Notes: generated from the letters alone by a model not told the origin. Shown: positions 22,541 to 34,849, counted from the first letter of the stretch. The stretch: 64,000 bases of DNA from Chrysaora quinquecirrha (GCA_014526335.1 JACTAT010000032.1:6202468-6266467); one strand, 5' to 3'. Made by a program: numbers and translations.

Positions 22541-24686
22541 TTTTGTTGTGGAGAACTTTTTAGTGGAGATGAATATCAAACTACTTTGAAATGTCTGTCA
22601 TTTGTGCTCAAACTTATATCTCAAATAGTGATCAGTATATGAAACCTGAACCCTGAAAAGCATCTATACAAAGCAAACATCCTTAAAGAGAAAAACAACC
22701 AGTTTTCCGCACACAGCATTATTCTCTGAGCTGATTGGTGTTCAAAACAATACCAATGCAGCTTCAAATTTCTGATTGTCCCATTTTGATCGACATCTGG
22801 GCCTCGGCAAATTCTGTCTTGGTCAGCTATTTCGGTCTTTTTATGACCTTTATAATCTGAGAAGTGCCAGACGGAAAACTTTTACGGTCAAAGATGTCTC
22901 CATTTTTATCGCAATCGCGAAAACTTCGTAAAAACTGTATAACTCTTTCGTCTGACACTCCTCAGAGTTTTATCGTTAGAAACAGACCAAAACAAAGTAC
23001 TAAGACGGGATTTATACCCAGATGCGGCTCGAAATGCACCAATCAGAAAGTGAAGCCACTCAGAAGATGCGGTGTGGTGCTATCATAGTTGATCCAAAAG
23101 AGTTTTTTCTATTAACTATGGTGCTATACTTTTGAGGTGAATTGCTCGCCGTTCTTGCGTGCTTTTGAAATCTTGTTTACGAGGAAGCACAAACTTCGCA
23201 TTAAGAAACCCAATGAACGGCCAACGCAAAAGGAAGCTGCAAGCTGGTACTGAAGTGCGCACATGCTGTGACGCAAAACCTATGAAAATCAGTCTGAGAA
23301 ACCAGCTTTTCAATTAAGTAAATTGTAAACTTATATTTCGAAACCTTTCATAATTCACTGGGTCCATGTGAAAACACAAATGAAGGTAATTTCCTACGTC
23401 AAATCAAGTTGAATCACAACACAAAATGTGGTGATTCTGATTAAGACGGGCAAGAGCAGAGAGTACCCGGGGAGAGAGTACCCCTCTCCTAATCTGGTTC
23501 CGAGAAACGCTTCCAACCCTACAAGCTTTCAAACCTCACAAACCCACAGCAGATAGAAATACATACACAACACCATGTCCAATACACGACACCAAAACAG
23601 AGTACCGAAAAGCAGTAACTTTGATCATTAACTATGCTTTGATACGTGCTTGCGCTTCGTCGGTACACTAAGTGTAAAAGGTACTACGGAAACAACTGTA
23701 ATATCGAAGATTGCATTAGTATAGATTAAAATTTGGAAGCGCGTATGACGGATACGGAAAGAAGTTGCAATAATCAACCAAAAATAGCTATAACCACATG
23801 AAAACATTTCAGAGTATGAGTCATGTTGCCATGGTTTTAACTAAATACTATTTGTAGCACCTGGAGTTTCCCTACCCATAACTTTGCATCTGTTCGTCAA
23901 CTCTGTGTTAGATTCGGGAAAGTTGAACTCATTTCAACTCGTGAGCAGGTGACAGAACATGGTGCTGTAATTGGTTATTTATAGCAAAGCTGCAAAACCG
24001 ACGGACGAACCCTTTGTATCTGGGTGCAGACTTCTTTGTACCCTATTTGTCAGCTTGTCAGAAAAGTTTAAGGCTGCAGAGATGATAAAACACAACTTCA
24101 TAACTTCAAAACCAATTCAATATATTACAAATTCATTTTTTATTTGCATAGCAAATGACATACCTACATATCTAAACGCAACAATTTAGGTATTTGGAAC
24201 AAAACTTATAACTCAACAATCTATTCTCATTTTAAATTTCTATTTAACAAAATTTACAACAATGTTACTGTACAATTATTCTGGAGTAACTTTCCAGCAA
24301 GAGGATTTTATTTACAAGGTCATTATAACTATATACAATTCACGAAAAATAATTGAGTTGAGGCAGATCCAAAATTTGAAATAAATTTTTCAATTTTGTT
24401 AATTTATTAATTCATTAGTTAATTTTTATTAGCATTCTACCCATTACTACGAACCACAAATATTTCTATCAAATTTAACTTTGAAACTTCAGAAAATTTA
24501 ATTTTATATACATAACACAATATAAATCACCATAAAACGATGATGACTAAAATAATAATAATAAATATATACAATAACAGAACACAAACCCTTGAGGTTT
24601 TCTAAAGAACAAAGAAACATGATAATAATAACTTAGAATGAAATAAATAATGGATAAGGTATATTTACATTGTCAAAAGTTCGCCA
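22541..24686. other. Intergenic; MITE remnant and no recognised gene
   Basis: The first 500 bp hold the MITE copy listed separately. Near 23845-23880 is a SINE family 1 fragment (TTTGTAGCACCTGGAG). The remaining open frames are short. From 24190 to 24680 the sequence is very AT-rich and would include the 3' UTR of the BH3-motif gene that ends at 24687. Confidence 0.5.
22725..23065. mobile_element. MITE, GTCTGACACTCC family, copy 3 (composite)
   Basis: It contains GATTGGTGTTCAAAACAATACC, an inward terminus AAGTGCCAGACGG at about 22863, and a second left end CGTCTGACACTCCTCAGAG at about 22945. TTTATACCCAGATGCGGCTCG follows, so two copies or a rearranged copy are joined. It lies directly 3' of WDR74. 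Confidence 0.6.
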
Positions 24687-26616
24687 TCATTCGCTTGCGT
24701 TTCGGATGCCTTCGCCCTCGCACTGTTGTCGGGATCTATTCTCGTATTCCGATACCAACTCGTCGCCAATTCTTCGTAATTCGGCACTGACATCTCGTAT
24801 AACTTGTCTTCTGTTGAATTCATCGGCATTTTGGTCGTCTTGATGATTATTGACATTGATGAATTCATGAACAGTGTTATTGTTAATTTCTGCATTATTT
24901 TCTCTTTGGTGTGCCATGGTTTCGTCTGGTTTCGTGGCTTGGCTATCCTGGATCAAAAACACATGCGCAGTTTGCCAAGAAACCATATATCCAAAGCATA
25001 CCTGAACTAAACAGGCTTTCAAGAATTCTTTGAAACCTTCCACGGTTGTAAATCTATGAAAAATAACAATATATTGTTGAAATTTGCTTATGGTACACAT
25101 AAAACAAGGTTTGAATCATGCGCCTAACTTCATACTGTTGCGACGAATACAAGTTCCAACCGCGACTTGCTACGAATGAATGACTCGCACTTGCGTCCAG
25201 TTATTTAAACAAGCGATTCACATTCAAATAAATGCGACAACTAATGTTATTACAAACAAGGTTAAAATACCATTTATTTACCAAATAAAGAAAAACAGTC
25301 ATAGCCGCAAAACAGAATAAATTAAGAACCGCTACAAAATAAAGAATTTTTTATTACGCCGCGTCTAAATCGTGTCTGCAAATCGGAAGGTAGATTCGGT
25401 GACCAAGTAGCATGCTGGAATGTTTTTTATGATAACAAAAGGTATTTGAGGTTTTTGAAGGATTTTGGAAAAACAATAAGATTGGAGACAAACGGAACGG
25501 ATTTGTACCTTTGAAAATACTCTAGCTCACAAAAATTGAAAAAACCAAAAAAACCTCAGTATCTAAAATTGGACCTCTATTTGTCAATAAGAGTTAAATT
25601 TACCAAACTTAAACCTAAAGAGGATTACACGTCGAGGGCGGATATAAAAACTGTTATCAATTTCGTTGGAAAATAACATACAATTTTGTCATGATTGCGT
25701 AGGATTTCTTCGCAAAATGAATAAATGAAAAGCTATGTAAAAATGACTCACAGAGTTTTGTAACGAAATTGAACAAAACAAAGTTCAGGTGATCTGTTCT
25801 AGTGGGAAGTTCTCTCGTAACCGTTCTCAAATTTCCAAAATTTCAAAAAATTGCTGCAAACTCCACCGAGTTCGAATGTATATTCGAACAATGGTTTCAG
25901 ATAAAATTGGAATCAAGGATCAAATTCGGAAACCTTAGAACAGTTATGGTTTCCTTTTTAAATCTTGTTAAAAATCAAAAATTTAAATAGCTTGGTTATA
26001 TAATCTTTGAAATGAAAAATGTACAGTACACTTTTCTGAATTTAATGGATTAATTTGAGGCGAGTAATTTATGATGCGGGAAAAACCGGCGTTAGAATAC
26101 TGACGAAAACGTCGTAATCAAATCAAAACACAAAAAACAATAATAATGTTTCATTACGATCATGATTTGTAATTTAATTAGAGGACATTTATTGATTTTT
26201 CCGAAGAAGTATACATTTGTTTTCTTTCAAAATAGTAAAAAATTCTTTAGAAATAAAAGATTTTGAAAAGTTTTGAGAAGAAAATAGCTGAGAAGTCCTC
26301 AAGTTAGCATAACGTGATGATGAAAATAAATATAAAATTGGAAATTCCATGAGTCATCGTCTGGAAAAACAATCAAATCGCCGTGGAAACAACAAGTGGT
26401 TTAGATAAATAAATAAGATTTTACTTACTTTTTATAATTTGATAATTCTTTTCTGTTTTCCTTGTTGAAAACTGTGATTTTGAACCAGTTTTGTTGAGAA
26501 AACTCTTCGCTGGAACCTGCTTTATGGTGCAATGTTTTGTTTTGAAAAAATTTTCCCCGATCGAGTCGATTTGGCGGGAATTGCGTAGCATAGAATTGCA
26601 TTGTGGGAAGCTTCAT
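24687..26616 (-). CDS. BH3-motif protein, BH3-only-like
   Basis: Three exons on the minus strand: 26429-26616, 25002-25053 and 24687-24947 (166 residues). All junctions are in phase with good GT-AG sites; the second intron is only 54 bp. The key feature is AELRRIGDELV at residues 135-145. Its core, ELRRIGDE, is identical to the BIM BH3, with hydrophobic positions V133, L137, I140 and L144 and the invariant G141-D142. BH3 helices bind the groove of Bcl-2-type proteins. No BH1 or BH2 and no clear C-terminal membrane anchor are visible. The N-terminal 80 residues (QQNWFKITVFN, TTVEGFKEFLKAC) are unfamiliar, and the middle is Asn/Asp/Gln-rich and probably disordered. Start choice: the ATG at 26616 is the only one upstream in the first exon. 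A Bcl-2-like gene lies 6.5 kb away on the same strand. Chance BH3 resemblance is possible but unlikely at this match quality. Confidence 0.72.
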
Positions 26617-29600
26617 TGACGAAATATGTTTTGGAACATTGCCAATTTAAGTCATGCCCCGACATGTTTCTATTAAAATGATTCTGATTGGATGATTAAA
26701 CAATAGCCACGTACCTACTTCCGATTCTATTGTTATCACACGTGGATTTTGCATGTTGATATCCAAGAGATCGAGTTTACCAGACACAAAACAAATCCGA
26801 TATACAACAGAATCTCTCCCTCAAAAACAATAACAAATCGGTCTAGAGCTTATAAACACAGGGGGGAGCCAAAACATCCAACAAAAATGTTTTATTTTTA
26901 TGGGCTGAGGATTGAGGAAGGAAAAGACTGATGAAAACAATTACTTAGTCGGGGTTAGCCAACCGAATAACTTCGCTGTAAATCTCGTTCCAGGTTCCTT
27001 TCTAGAACTTTCCTCCGAATCGGTATTTCATTTATCTTCAGTATGATTATATTGTCTTGTAATTTTCATTCACTATTTATCCCTTTTCTTTCCTATCAAA
27101 TTGTTGGACTTATATACGAGACCCCCGTAAAATACTCATGGAGGAAAAAGTCTGTATATTAGTGTTATCACCATGACAATAAGCTTTCTGACTCACGATG
27201 AGTAATCCCTCCAAAGCTTACTTCTTTGCTGATGAGTATATTTTTAACCTTGAAACAAAGAAAAAACAAAGAAAATATAGTGTGAAATTGGAATCCCCTA
27301 TATCTTATGCAAAATATTTCCCTTTGGCAGTTTTAGAGAGGCTTTATTTAACAAAGGGAAGTTTCTGGAAAGTTCTGCCAAAATTGAGAGGTTTTTCCCT
27401 GCAAACTTTCTCTCCTCAATGCGCATGCTCGGACGACAGGTGCATCTTTGACCTTGTTGGGGTAATTTTGCAGTGTTGGATGAAAATTTGGAAGCAAACA
27501 TCAGGGCATGCCAGGACATGAAGAAGTTAAATAAAAGACAGTTGACTAAAATGAACAAAATAATATTAATAAATTAATGAAGGGAAGGTCTATCTTGAAT
27601 TGCACGATAGCAACCAGTTATAAGAAACGTCCATTCATCAGATTGTAGAACAAAAACAACCTCAGTATTGAAGAAATAATAGATGGGATTTGAACATGGA
27701 TTGAATGATCAGAGAGCCAACGATAAAGCACTTAGCCAAAGAGCTCAATGAAATCGTCTTGTAACTCCTCAAGTCATACAGCCCTACTCCACTTCTGTTC
27801 CTTATATTTTATATACACATATACTGTAGTGTGTTTTGTGACAAATAACAATATATTCAGGATTTTTGGAGTAGCATTCATTCCCTTATTTTTCCAGACA
27901 ACACCCTCTTCAACGATGGACCTTGCGATGTCAGATAGGCAACTTCGCGATCACAGGAAAGGTAGCGTAAGGGAGATTCGACCATGATGCATTGCGATGT
28001 AGCACAGAATATCTACAGAGTCACTAACGTTTCCTGACGCCATATTCTCCGATAGGCTACTGTATTACTATATTACAGAAAACCTGTAACTTTTTTATCA
28101 CTTGTAAGACAAAATAACCAAGTTAGCAACGTTGGGGCAAAGTTACAAAGCAGGAATCATGAGGCTGGAAGCAGTTGTAAAAGTCAGGTGACGTGCTCAC
28201 GTGATGCACGTTCTCTAGCATTGCGTTAGTCGCGTGCCGATGAATAAAACATCCCCGATCCCCGAACTAATAGATTTTGTGGGTATATTAGCTACCTGTA
28301 AAAGTTTATGAACAATTCTCTATTTATCAAACGTTATTTTAAAGACACGGTCAATCCACGTGCCGATAGTGACCTGCAGCAATGGTTGCGTACGAGCAAC
28401 ACGGTATGGGGCTCCATACAAATCAGCAAGCACAAGGTTAGGATACGATTGTTTCTCGTTGAAACGGCGAAATGTTATACTGGGATATTTAGAGGGTGGT
28501 AAAGTAGAGAGTCTTAGTGAAACGTCATTGACCATATTTTGTAATCGGGAAACGTGAAACGCCTTTTTTTTATTGAATCGTGAATGGCAACATTTTTATC
28601 CCTGTGAATATTGATTCTGACCCCCCTTTTCTATCTAGGGCGTTCTACGAAATAAGATGTAAGATGTATATTTTTGCAGTTTTTCTGGTAAATGAGGAGA
28701 AATGGTACAGCCATCATTCTTGCCACCATTCTACCTCTTTTTCTCGGATTTGTCAAAAAATTGACCTACAGGATTTTTCGTTCTTTCTTGTCTACTGGTT
28801 CATCAATCATGTTGCTCGTCGCAATACTTGCACTATAAGGTTTATTGTTAAACTAAGATTTCCTGCCAACATTCTAATTTCTATATAATAACAGTAACAG
28901 TAATGCAGGCTTGGGGCGATGTCAGGAGAGAAACACAAACGTGTGTTTAATGGGGGGTAATGAGGGGGGGGGTAATGGAAAAGCGAATTCACGGACTAGA
29001 GGTTCTATTTTCCTATACATTGAAGGGGGTTGGGGAGAGTTTGAGGGAAATTAGCTAGGAAAGAGGATTGTGAGATTTTCTTTATAAGTTTTCCTTCATA
29101 AATTTGCATTTGATCACAAGCGGTTCTGCGGCAACAGGTATCAACAGGAGTCCAAATTTGTTGACGAAAATAAAAACAGTCAACCATTTTGTATATCGAT
29201 TATTAAACCTTAAACATGACCTACGCAACTTTGCTCAAATAAACCGACACTGCATGCGACTTATTTGCAACCATGAATCATTGTAGTGATATGCATGTGT
29301 GTTTTCCAAATCTACAAAACAGTTCTCCCCAATGGAATGGTTTAACTGAATCTTTTTTTCATTGATCAACATTCAATTTGTTGTTGTTGCTACCCTTGAT
29401 ACCATAAGCTATATTCTTTAGTCTTTTCAATAATACGTGGAGGGTAGTCTTTGAGAAAAGTGAAGGTGAAATAGTGTATTTAGCGCAAGTCTCATTTTTG
29501 AAGGTCAACAAAAATCAAGACCTCGAACCTGGCTGTGAAGCTACCAGAGCCGGGGCTCGAACCACGGCCAAACTAACGAGGAGGGCTATATTGAGGAAGG

Positions 29601-30177
29601 CTATGGTTGTCTCTGAGGAGTGCGAGAGTGCAGGTTGTGTGTCCCGGGCAGGCTTGGGTTCGGCTTAGCAGTGGCAGGAGATTTCCTTCCGTAACTTTTC
29701 CTGACCCTGCAGAGAACCTTGAGGGTTATCAAGGCAAGTGTGGAAGATGCAGTTAGGGGTACTATCTTGAATAACATAGAGAAATATATTGTGGGGGCTA
29801 TGGCTGTCTTTGAAAAGTGCGAGGGTGTGAGTAGTATGTGCAAGGCTCTCCTCCTTCCAAAAAAGGCCTATTATGTGGAGGGCTCTCCTTGAATAAGTTG
29901 AAGAACGTGGAAGAGCTAGGCAATGGCTATCTTCATTATTTCAGTAGTGCGAGGGTGCAAGTGAAGGGTGTAGTGCGAGGTGTAAGGCTCTTCGTGGCAG
30001 CGAGCAACAAGAGCAAGTAGCGCTTTAAAAGAAATCGCGCCAAATTGGTTTTTGTGGCAGCGAAATTCAACTATGCTCAGAAACGCCGTTAAAGCAATAC
30101 AATTCTTATTCGTTTATTTTACCTTTTAACAAAACAGCATTTTTGATCATTTTAACAATCATATGTATAAACTGATT
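26617..30177. other. Intergenic, no gene recognised apart from repeats
   Basis: Open frames at 27198-27521 (+, 107 residues) and 28580-28888 (+) have no domain, no splice partners and no codon pattern that convinces me. A SINE occurs near 29461-29590. Around 28955-28980 there is a G-run tract. The 3' end abuts the GPCR stop codon at 30178. Confidence 0.45.
29461..29590 (-). mobile_element. tRNA-derived SINE, family 1
   Basis: The plus strand reads GAAGGTGAAATAGTGTATTTAGCGC, then GACCTCGAACCTGGCTGTGAAG and GGGGCTCGAACC, the reverse complement of a B box. The head is truncated compared with the copies at 31626 and 37772. Confidence 0.7.
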
Positions 30178-31215
30178 TCAAAGTGAATGAAGAAGTGTTC
30201 TTCTGCTTGAAGATGTAGACGCAGAAACATTCGATGTACTCTGCCCCCGACTACTTCTCGCTTTTAAGAACATTTTGGCAAAAACTCGTTTACAGTGATT
30301 TCTGAATTCCTTGCTTTGAAATGAATAAAGCAGTGGGTTTATACAACTGCTGGAAAAACCCAATAAAATACCCGCTTGGTATAATCTGGAATTCCAAGTG
30401 ATGCTTGAAACATTGGCATATTGGAAAAGGAAATAAAGAACGTTGTTTGGTGTCCAGCAGATAAAAAATGCGAGTGAGACAAAAAACACTGTGCGGATTG
30501 TCTTGCGTTTTCGTTTCATAATCTGAAGTCGTTGTTTTAAGTTGCTATTTCCTCCAATAGCAAACTTCAAATTGCAGTCCAACTTTGCAAGGCATTTCTT
30601 AATGCGAAAGAAGTTGATTATGAATAACAATGCAGGGATGATGAATTGTGCAGTGAACGTGCAGGCGTATATAGCATCTCTTGTAGTCGCACTTTTCCAT
30701 GTATATGCACAGTAATTTCCGATCATTGGTGATTTGTCATCATAGGTGATCCCAATCATCGTAGGGATCTGGATGATCAGGCCGATGATCCAAGAAGAAG
30801 CAATGCAAAATGCGGTTTTCTTCGAGGCAGTCCTCAGTCTTGATAACATAGGCCTATTTACGGCATGAAATCTCTCGAAACTGATAAACACCAATAGATA
30901 AATCGACGCACCGCCAAGCCAGAATGGTATTAGATAACCAGTTATAGCTTTGCACATAGCAATCCCGTTTCTTCCGCTCGGATGCTTGAACGTTGATGTC
31001 GACATTATATAAACTGGAAGTCCAAAAACCGAAATACAAAGATCAGTTATCGCCAAAGACATCAAGTAAACATTGAAAGGGACTGATCGAAAATTGGCGC
31101 CACTTTTTAGCACGACGATACAAACAATTGAGTTACCAATAAATCCTGTTGTTAATATGATAGCGTAACATACAACTTCCCATATTTCAAGAGCGAAATA
31201 ATTTCCAATCGCCAT
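30178..31215 (-). CDS. Rhodopsin-family GPCR, probable peptide-type receptor
   Basis: Single exon, 345 residues from the ATG at 31215 (good context, CAAAATGG). Seven hydrophobic segments are present with the class A landmarks: GFIGNS in TM1, SLAITDL in TM2, a Cys before TM3 (AMCKA) and one in extracellular loop 2 (NYCAYTW) to form the usual disulfide, FERF at the end of TM3 in place of the DRY motif, a Trp in TM4 (SSWIIG), FFICWTP in TM6, and CINPLLYSF in TM7 with a following helix 8 (KEFRNH). The C-terminus is Ser-rich, offering phosphorylation sites. No signal peptide is evident. The overall look fits neuropeptide or amine-like receptors of invertebrates, but the ligand cannot be told. It sits between the BH3-motif gene and the Bcl-2-like gene on the same strand. 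Lack of introns may reflect retroposition or simple ancestry. Confidence 0.9.
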   Translation of the reverse strand: MAIGNYFALEIWEVVCYAIILTTGFIGNSIVCIVVLKSGANFRSVPFNVYLMSLAITDLCISVFGLPVYIMSTSTFKHPSGRNGIAMCKAITGYLIPFWLGGASIYLLVFISFERFHAVNRPMLSRLRTASKKTAFCIASSWIIGLIIQIPTMIGITYDDKSPMIGNYCAYTWKSATTRDAIYACTFTAQFIIPALLFIINFFRIKKCLAKLDCNLKFAIGGNSNLKQRLQIMKRKRKTIRTVFFVSLAFFICWTPNNVLYFLFQYANVSSITWNSRLYQAGILLGFSSSCINPLLYSFQSKEFRNHCKRVFAKMFLKARSSRGQSTSNVSASTSSSRRTLLHSL

Positions 31216-31625
31216 TTTGGAGGTACCCAAGACCAAGAGAACATTTCTGTGCAAAAGAGACTGCAGTCGACAGAGAAAGTCAGATCACATGACTATTGTT
31301 TGGAATGTAGACAAGGAAGTAGAAATTTGAGAAGTTTCTTGTCTTTGAATTTTCTGATGCAATGGTGCAAATGCGGTGAGGAGATGACGTGATGCACGCA
31401 CGCGCGCATGTAGAACGTGTAGCTATATGTGCAGCTGCACTAAAAGAAAAGTAAACTTAAGTGAAGAATGCGTGCATTGCACGTGCGCCGCCTTGCAGCT
31501 TGCTGCGAGAATTTCCAGGTCCGACAGAATATGCAATCACAATTCCACTTTCTCTAAATTATTATCGTTAGATAGTTAGATAAATGGATAGACAGACGGA
31601 TCGATAGGCAAATATAGCAGGCCAG

Positions 31626-31792
31626 TGGAAATGAAATGGTGTATTTAGCACAACTCGCTAATCGCTGCAGAAGGGCAACTAATTGAGTCCTCGACCTACA
31701 GTGGCTGGGGCTCGAACCCCGACCTCGCTGAGCGTCCGGGTTAGCGTCTCACACCTCGAGCCAACTGCATAAGGCCAGGACGCCACAGAAGC
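31626..31792 (-). mobile_element. tRNA-derived SINE, family 1, best-preserved head
   Basis: Read on the minus strand: a tRNA-like head beginning CTGTGGCGTCCTGG, an A-box-like GTTGGCTCGAGG, and a B box GGGGTTCGAGCCCC at about 31710. The tail ends with ACACCATTTCATTTCC. No complete tRNA cloverleaf. Confidence 0.8.
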
Positions 31793-31959
31793 TAAACCTA
31801 AGCAGTGAGTCTTCTTCTCGATGCAACCACACTTCGTGATTATTGTTTGTTGCCTTTGCATGGAATTACAGATAGCTGTCGACTCTCTTCGCTTTTCATG
31901 GCGGTTTGACGGTGGGGATACAACCAACAACCATCATCAATTGGTCATTCTCACCAGAT

Positions 31960-32210
31960 GTTTAGACCGAGTGGTGGAGGCGTTCGGCTCACGATCGTGA
32001 GGTGCTGAGTTCAAATCTCGTTGGGCCCACTTTCCACAAGTCTACAGGCAACTCAGCTGTCCATCCTTTCGAGGTCGGTAAGTGGGTACCCAGGGTATTC
32101 GTTCTAGAATATCAGTTTGGGAGAACAAGCTGCAGGTCCACATCAGCTGTATAGCTGCCAGAACATCTGACTTGCGTTAACAAATAAAGATTGCTTGCTT
32201 GCTACCACAA
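31960..32210 (+). mobile_element. tRNA-derived SINE, family 2, with TTGC-repeat tail
   Basis: GACCGAGTGGTGGAGGCGTT is an A-box-like start and GAGTTCAAATCTCG a B box. A body of about 170 bp (GTGGGTACCCAGGGTATTCG) follows, then a tail, AATAAAGATTGCTTGCTTGC. Short reiterated tails are typical of SINEs mobilised by LINEs. Only one full copy is in the window. Confidence 0.7.
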
Positions 32211-33140
32211 TTCACGTTGCAAAGTAGGGAGACACAGAATGTGCAAGGAACCAGAGGCGCGAGAAAAGTCGGGCAAAGTGACCACGTACGCTTGAGAAGA
32301 AGCTCTTTTCGAAGGGAGTAAGAACGAACATCATTCGCAAAAGCAGCAAAAATAGGCTGTAAGGATCTATTGTCACAATACAAGACTTCGGGCGGTATAT
32401 TGGTGATATATTTGTGAACTTTGGTGGCTTGCAGAGTGTCAGAGTGTAGGTAATGGATCACAACAACACAGTCGTTCCATTATCATGCTGTATTCTATTG
32501 ATATGCATACTATAAAGAGAGTATAACTGAACCACATTGGGCGAGTCTATTGCATTGTACAGTACCAGATCCATTAAATTAACAGAAACACAACCATACA
32601 CCATAATTGTACAGATCAAACCAAAAGATGCTAAAACATGCAAATAAAATTGTATATAAAATGCAACTAAGGCTCCGTTGGCACTCTAATGGTACAAGAT
32701 AAATGCATGAACCATGATGCATGAACCATACCAGTATTCACGTCAAAACCTGAGGCCTCAAGTGGTCATCATGTCTCCTTTTCAATTCAGTACGATATCA
32801 TACCATCTTCAGGCGTTAACTGCGCTGTTAACACTTTCTTGCATCGTTTTCAAAATTTATGCTACTAATGAAAACGTTTCAGTTTGACCAGACAGGCAAA
32901 AAAACATGGTTACAAAGGTACCGTTTTCGTCTTGTACCATTTTCAGCATTGTTGTCATTTCATGCCAGTTACGAAAACGTTTCAATTTGACCGAAAATGC
33001 AAATGACATAGTTTCACAGGCACCATTATCATTTTGTACCAGTAGAGTGCAAACAGTGGCCAAATAATAATAATGATAAAGTTTATTGAAATGAAATTGT
33101 GCTTCTATGTGGGTTACAGCATTGACTTCTGTGTATTTCT

Positions 33141-34702
33141 TCAGTGTCTTGATACTAGCAAATATGTCGTAGCCCAAAGTCCACCAATCACCAGAGCATT
33201 TTTCAAAAAATTAGAACTCTTATTTGACATCTTTTTCGATATTCCATCCTTTAGAAAATGTAATGATTATTAGAAACAAAAGTTCAACTAATTTGGATTA
33301 CGGAAATTTTTAAAATTTCTAGGTGAAGAGATTTTATAGCAAATTTGAATCCAGCAGCCGAAATTTAGTCCAGGTGCAAGTTTTACTATCTTAGCACATC
33401 TTTCATCAACCAGCATTCAAAGTTTGTGTAATTTTATAAGGGCTAAGACCAGTCGGGGTAAAAAGTTTCAGCCCTAGCTATTTTTAACGGTCAAAGCCCT
33501 TATAGAATTGGGAACTTTGAATGCTCAAAAAATGAATTTTACAAGCACTAGGGCAACAAAACTTTGCACCTAGACTAAGTTTTTGATGCTCTATATGATC
33601 CCATATCATAAAGTTTTAGGAAATGTCAATCTTGGTAGCCTTTCGTTGAAAAGGTCTATAATGTTCTGAACACCAATTGGCTTACAGGACACATCAGAAT
33701 GACCAATAGAATTAGGGTGGGCAGGGAAGTTACACCAGGTGGCAATAGGGGAACCAAACCCCAAAATTCAGAAATGCAGAATTTATTGCCTTAATGAAAT
33801 GGGTGTGTCTTAATGAAGTTAACTGCACCAATTAAAGGGCATATATAGGAATTTTATCATGCTTTAAATAGCAACTCCTCAATTATGAAACATTTGTGGT
33901 TTAACTCAGCACATGTTTTAATGTTCAGATATATCAGTTTGTTTTAAGACTGAACTGACAACACAATCTATATCACTAGAGATATTAAGTTTGGGGGAGG
34001 GACAGGCCACTCCCCCAAGGAATAACAAGGTATTTGTGGGTTATACCAAGAGGGGCAAAGCTCATAACTCTTCTGACAAGGTCAACCCATCATGTACATA
34101 CAAAGTAATAGCATATTGCAGGAAACAGAAAAATTTCTACATGGAGGCACTGTCTTCCATAGGTAAATTAAATCTGAAAACCGCCTTACCCAGCCTCCAT
34201 TTGACCTGATCCAATTCATTAAATTCTCGTTGATGAACTCTGTGAGTAACTTTGAAATCTCTACAACAAGCTGCGGCTTCTTCTGCTTCATAAAATAACA
34301 TGACATGACACCACAAAATGTAATCAATGAAATAATACGTCCCCAGTTCACACCATCCTCGACGATCTCTTTTGCAATTGAAAGAAAAGTCTGTCTTAAA
34401 ATTCCCTCACTTATACAAAGTTTTTCTGGCAAACAGTCAAAGAACTTCCAGTTGTTTTCTTCCATTTCGAAACATAATTTTGCAACTAAATTTTGAAGTT
34501 TGCTAGTATTTCTTGGTGGAATAAGGTACTCTTTAGGGAGTCCAGCAAGCATGGATTGATCCAGTTTGGTTCTCAGATTGTACGGGATATAATATTCTAC
34601 TATTTGATTTGTAATGTCAGCTTGGTTCTCTGTCATCTGAGTTCCATTTTTTGGATCCCCATACCATTGGAAGGGCTTGTACACAGATTCCAGTATTTCC
34701 AT
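33141..34702 (-). CDS. Bcl-2-family protein, Bcl-2/Mcl-1-like
   Basis: Exon 1 ends at 34190 and exon 2 is 33141-33248, in phase. From the first in-frame ATG (34702) the product is 206 residues; the frame stays open to 34849, so an upstream exon or start is possible. BH1 is EDGVNWGRIISLITFCGVM (115-133) and BH2 is WIRSNGGW (164-171). The intron falls exactly after the GGW of BH2, a position I recall as conserved in animal Bcl-2 genes. Exon 2 supplies a C-terminal anchor (FLKNALVIGGLWATTYLLV, 185-203) followed by SRH and stop, fitting a tail-anchored mitochondrial or ER protein. Aligning back from BH1, the BH3 position reads VAKLCFEMEEN: the usual Gly-Asp is replaced by Cys-Phe. Pro- or anti-survival activity cannot be decided from sequence; strong BH1/BH2 and weak BH3 hint at an anti-apoptotic type. 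Confidence 0.88.
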
Positions 34703-34849
34703 CTTTTTTTCACGTTCGTCCTTGACCTTTATAGAAAAGACAAAACCATTTTGATTAATCAATACATTATATAATGCCTCTAGGCCTGTGCCTTGTGGCA
34801 GCAAAGCCGTGGGAAAAAGTAATTTCCTTTGCTTCAAGACAAATTTCAA

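Larger units (their letters stand above)
31255..33140. other. Intergenic between GPCR and Bcl-2-like gene; two SINEs
   Basis: Contains the two SINEs listed separately and no convincing gene. The tract just upstream of the GPCR (31216-31450) is the likely promoter region; it includes CACGCACGCGCGCATG-type alternating sequence near 31395. Confidence 0.5.

Noticed and set aside
27198..27521. 107-residue plus-strand gene
   Set aside because: No domain, no splice partners, no conserved composition; length alone is not enough in this AT-rich DNA.
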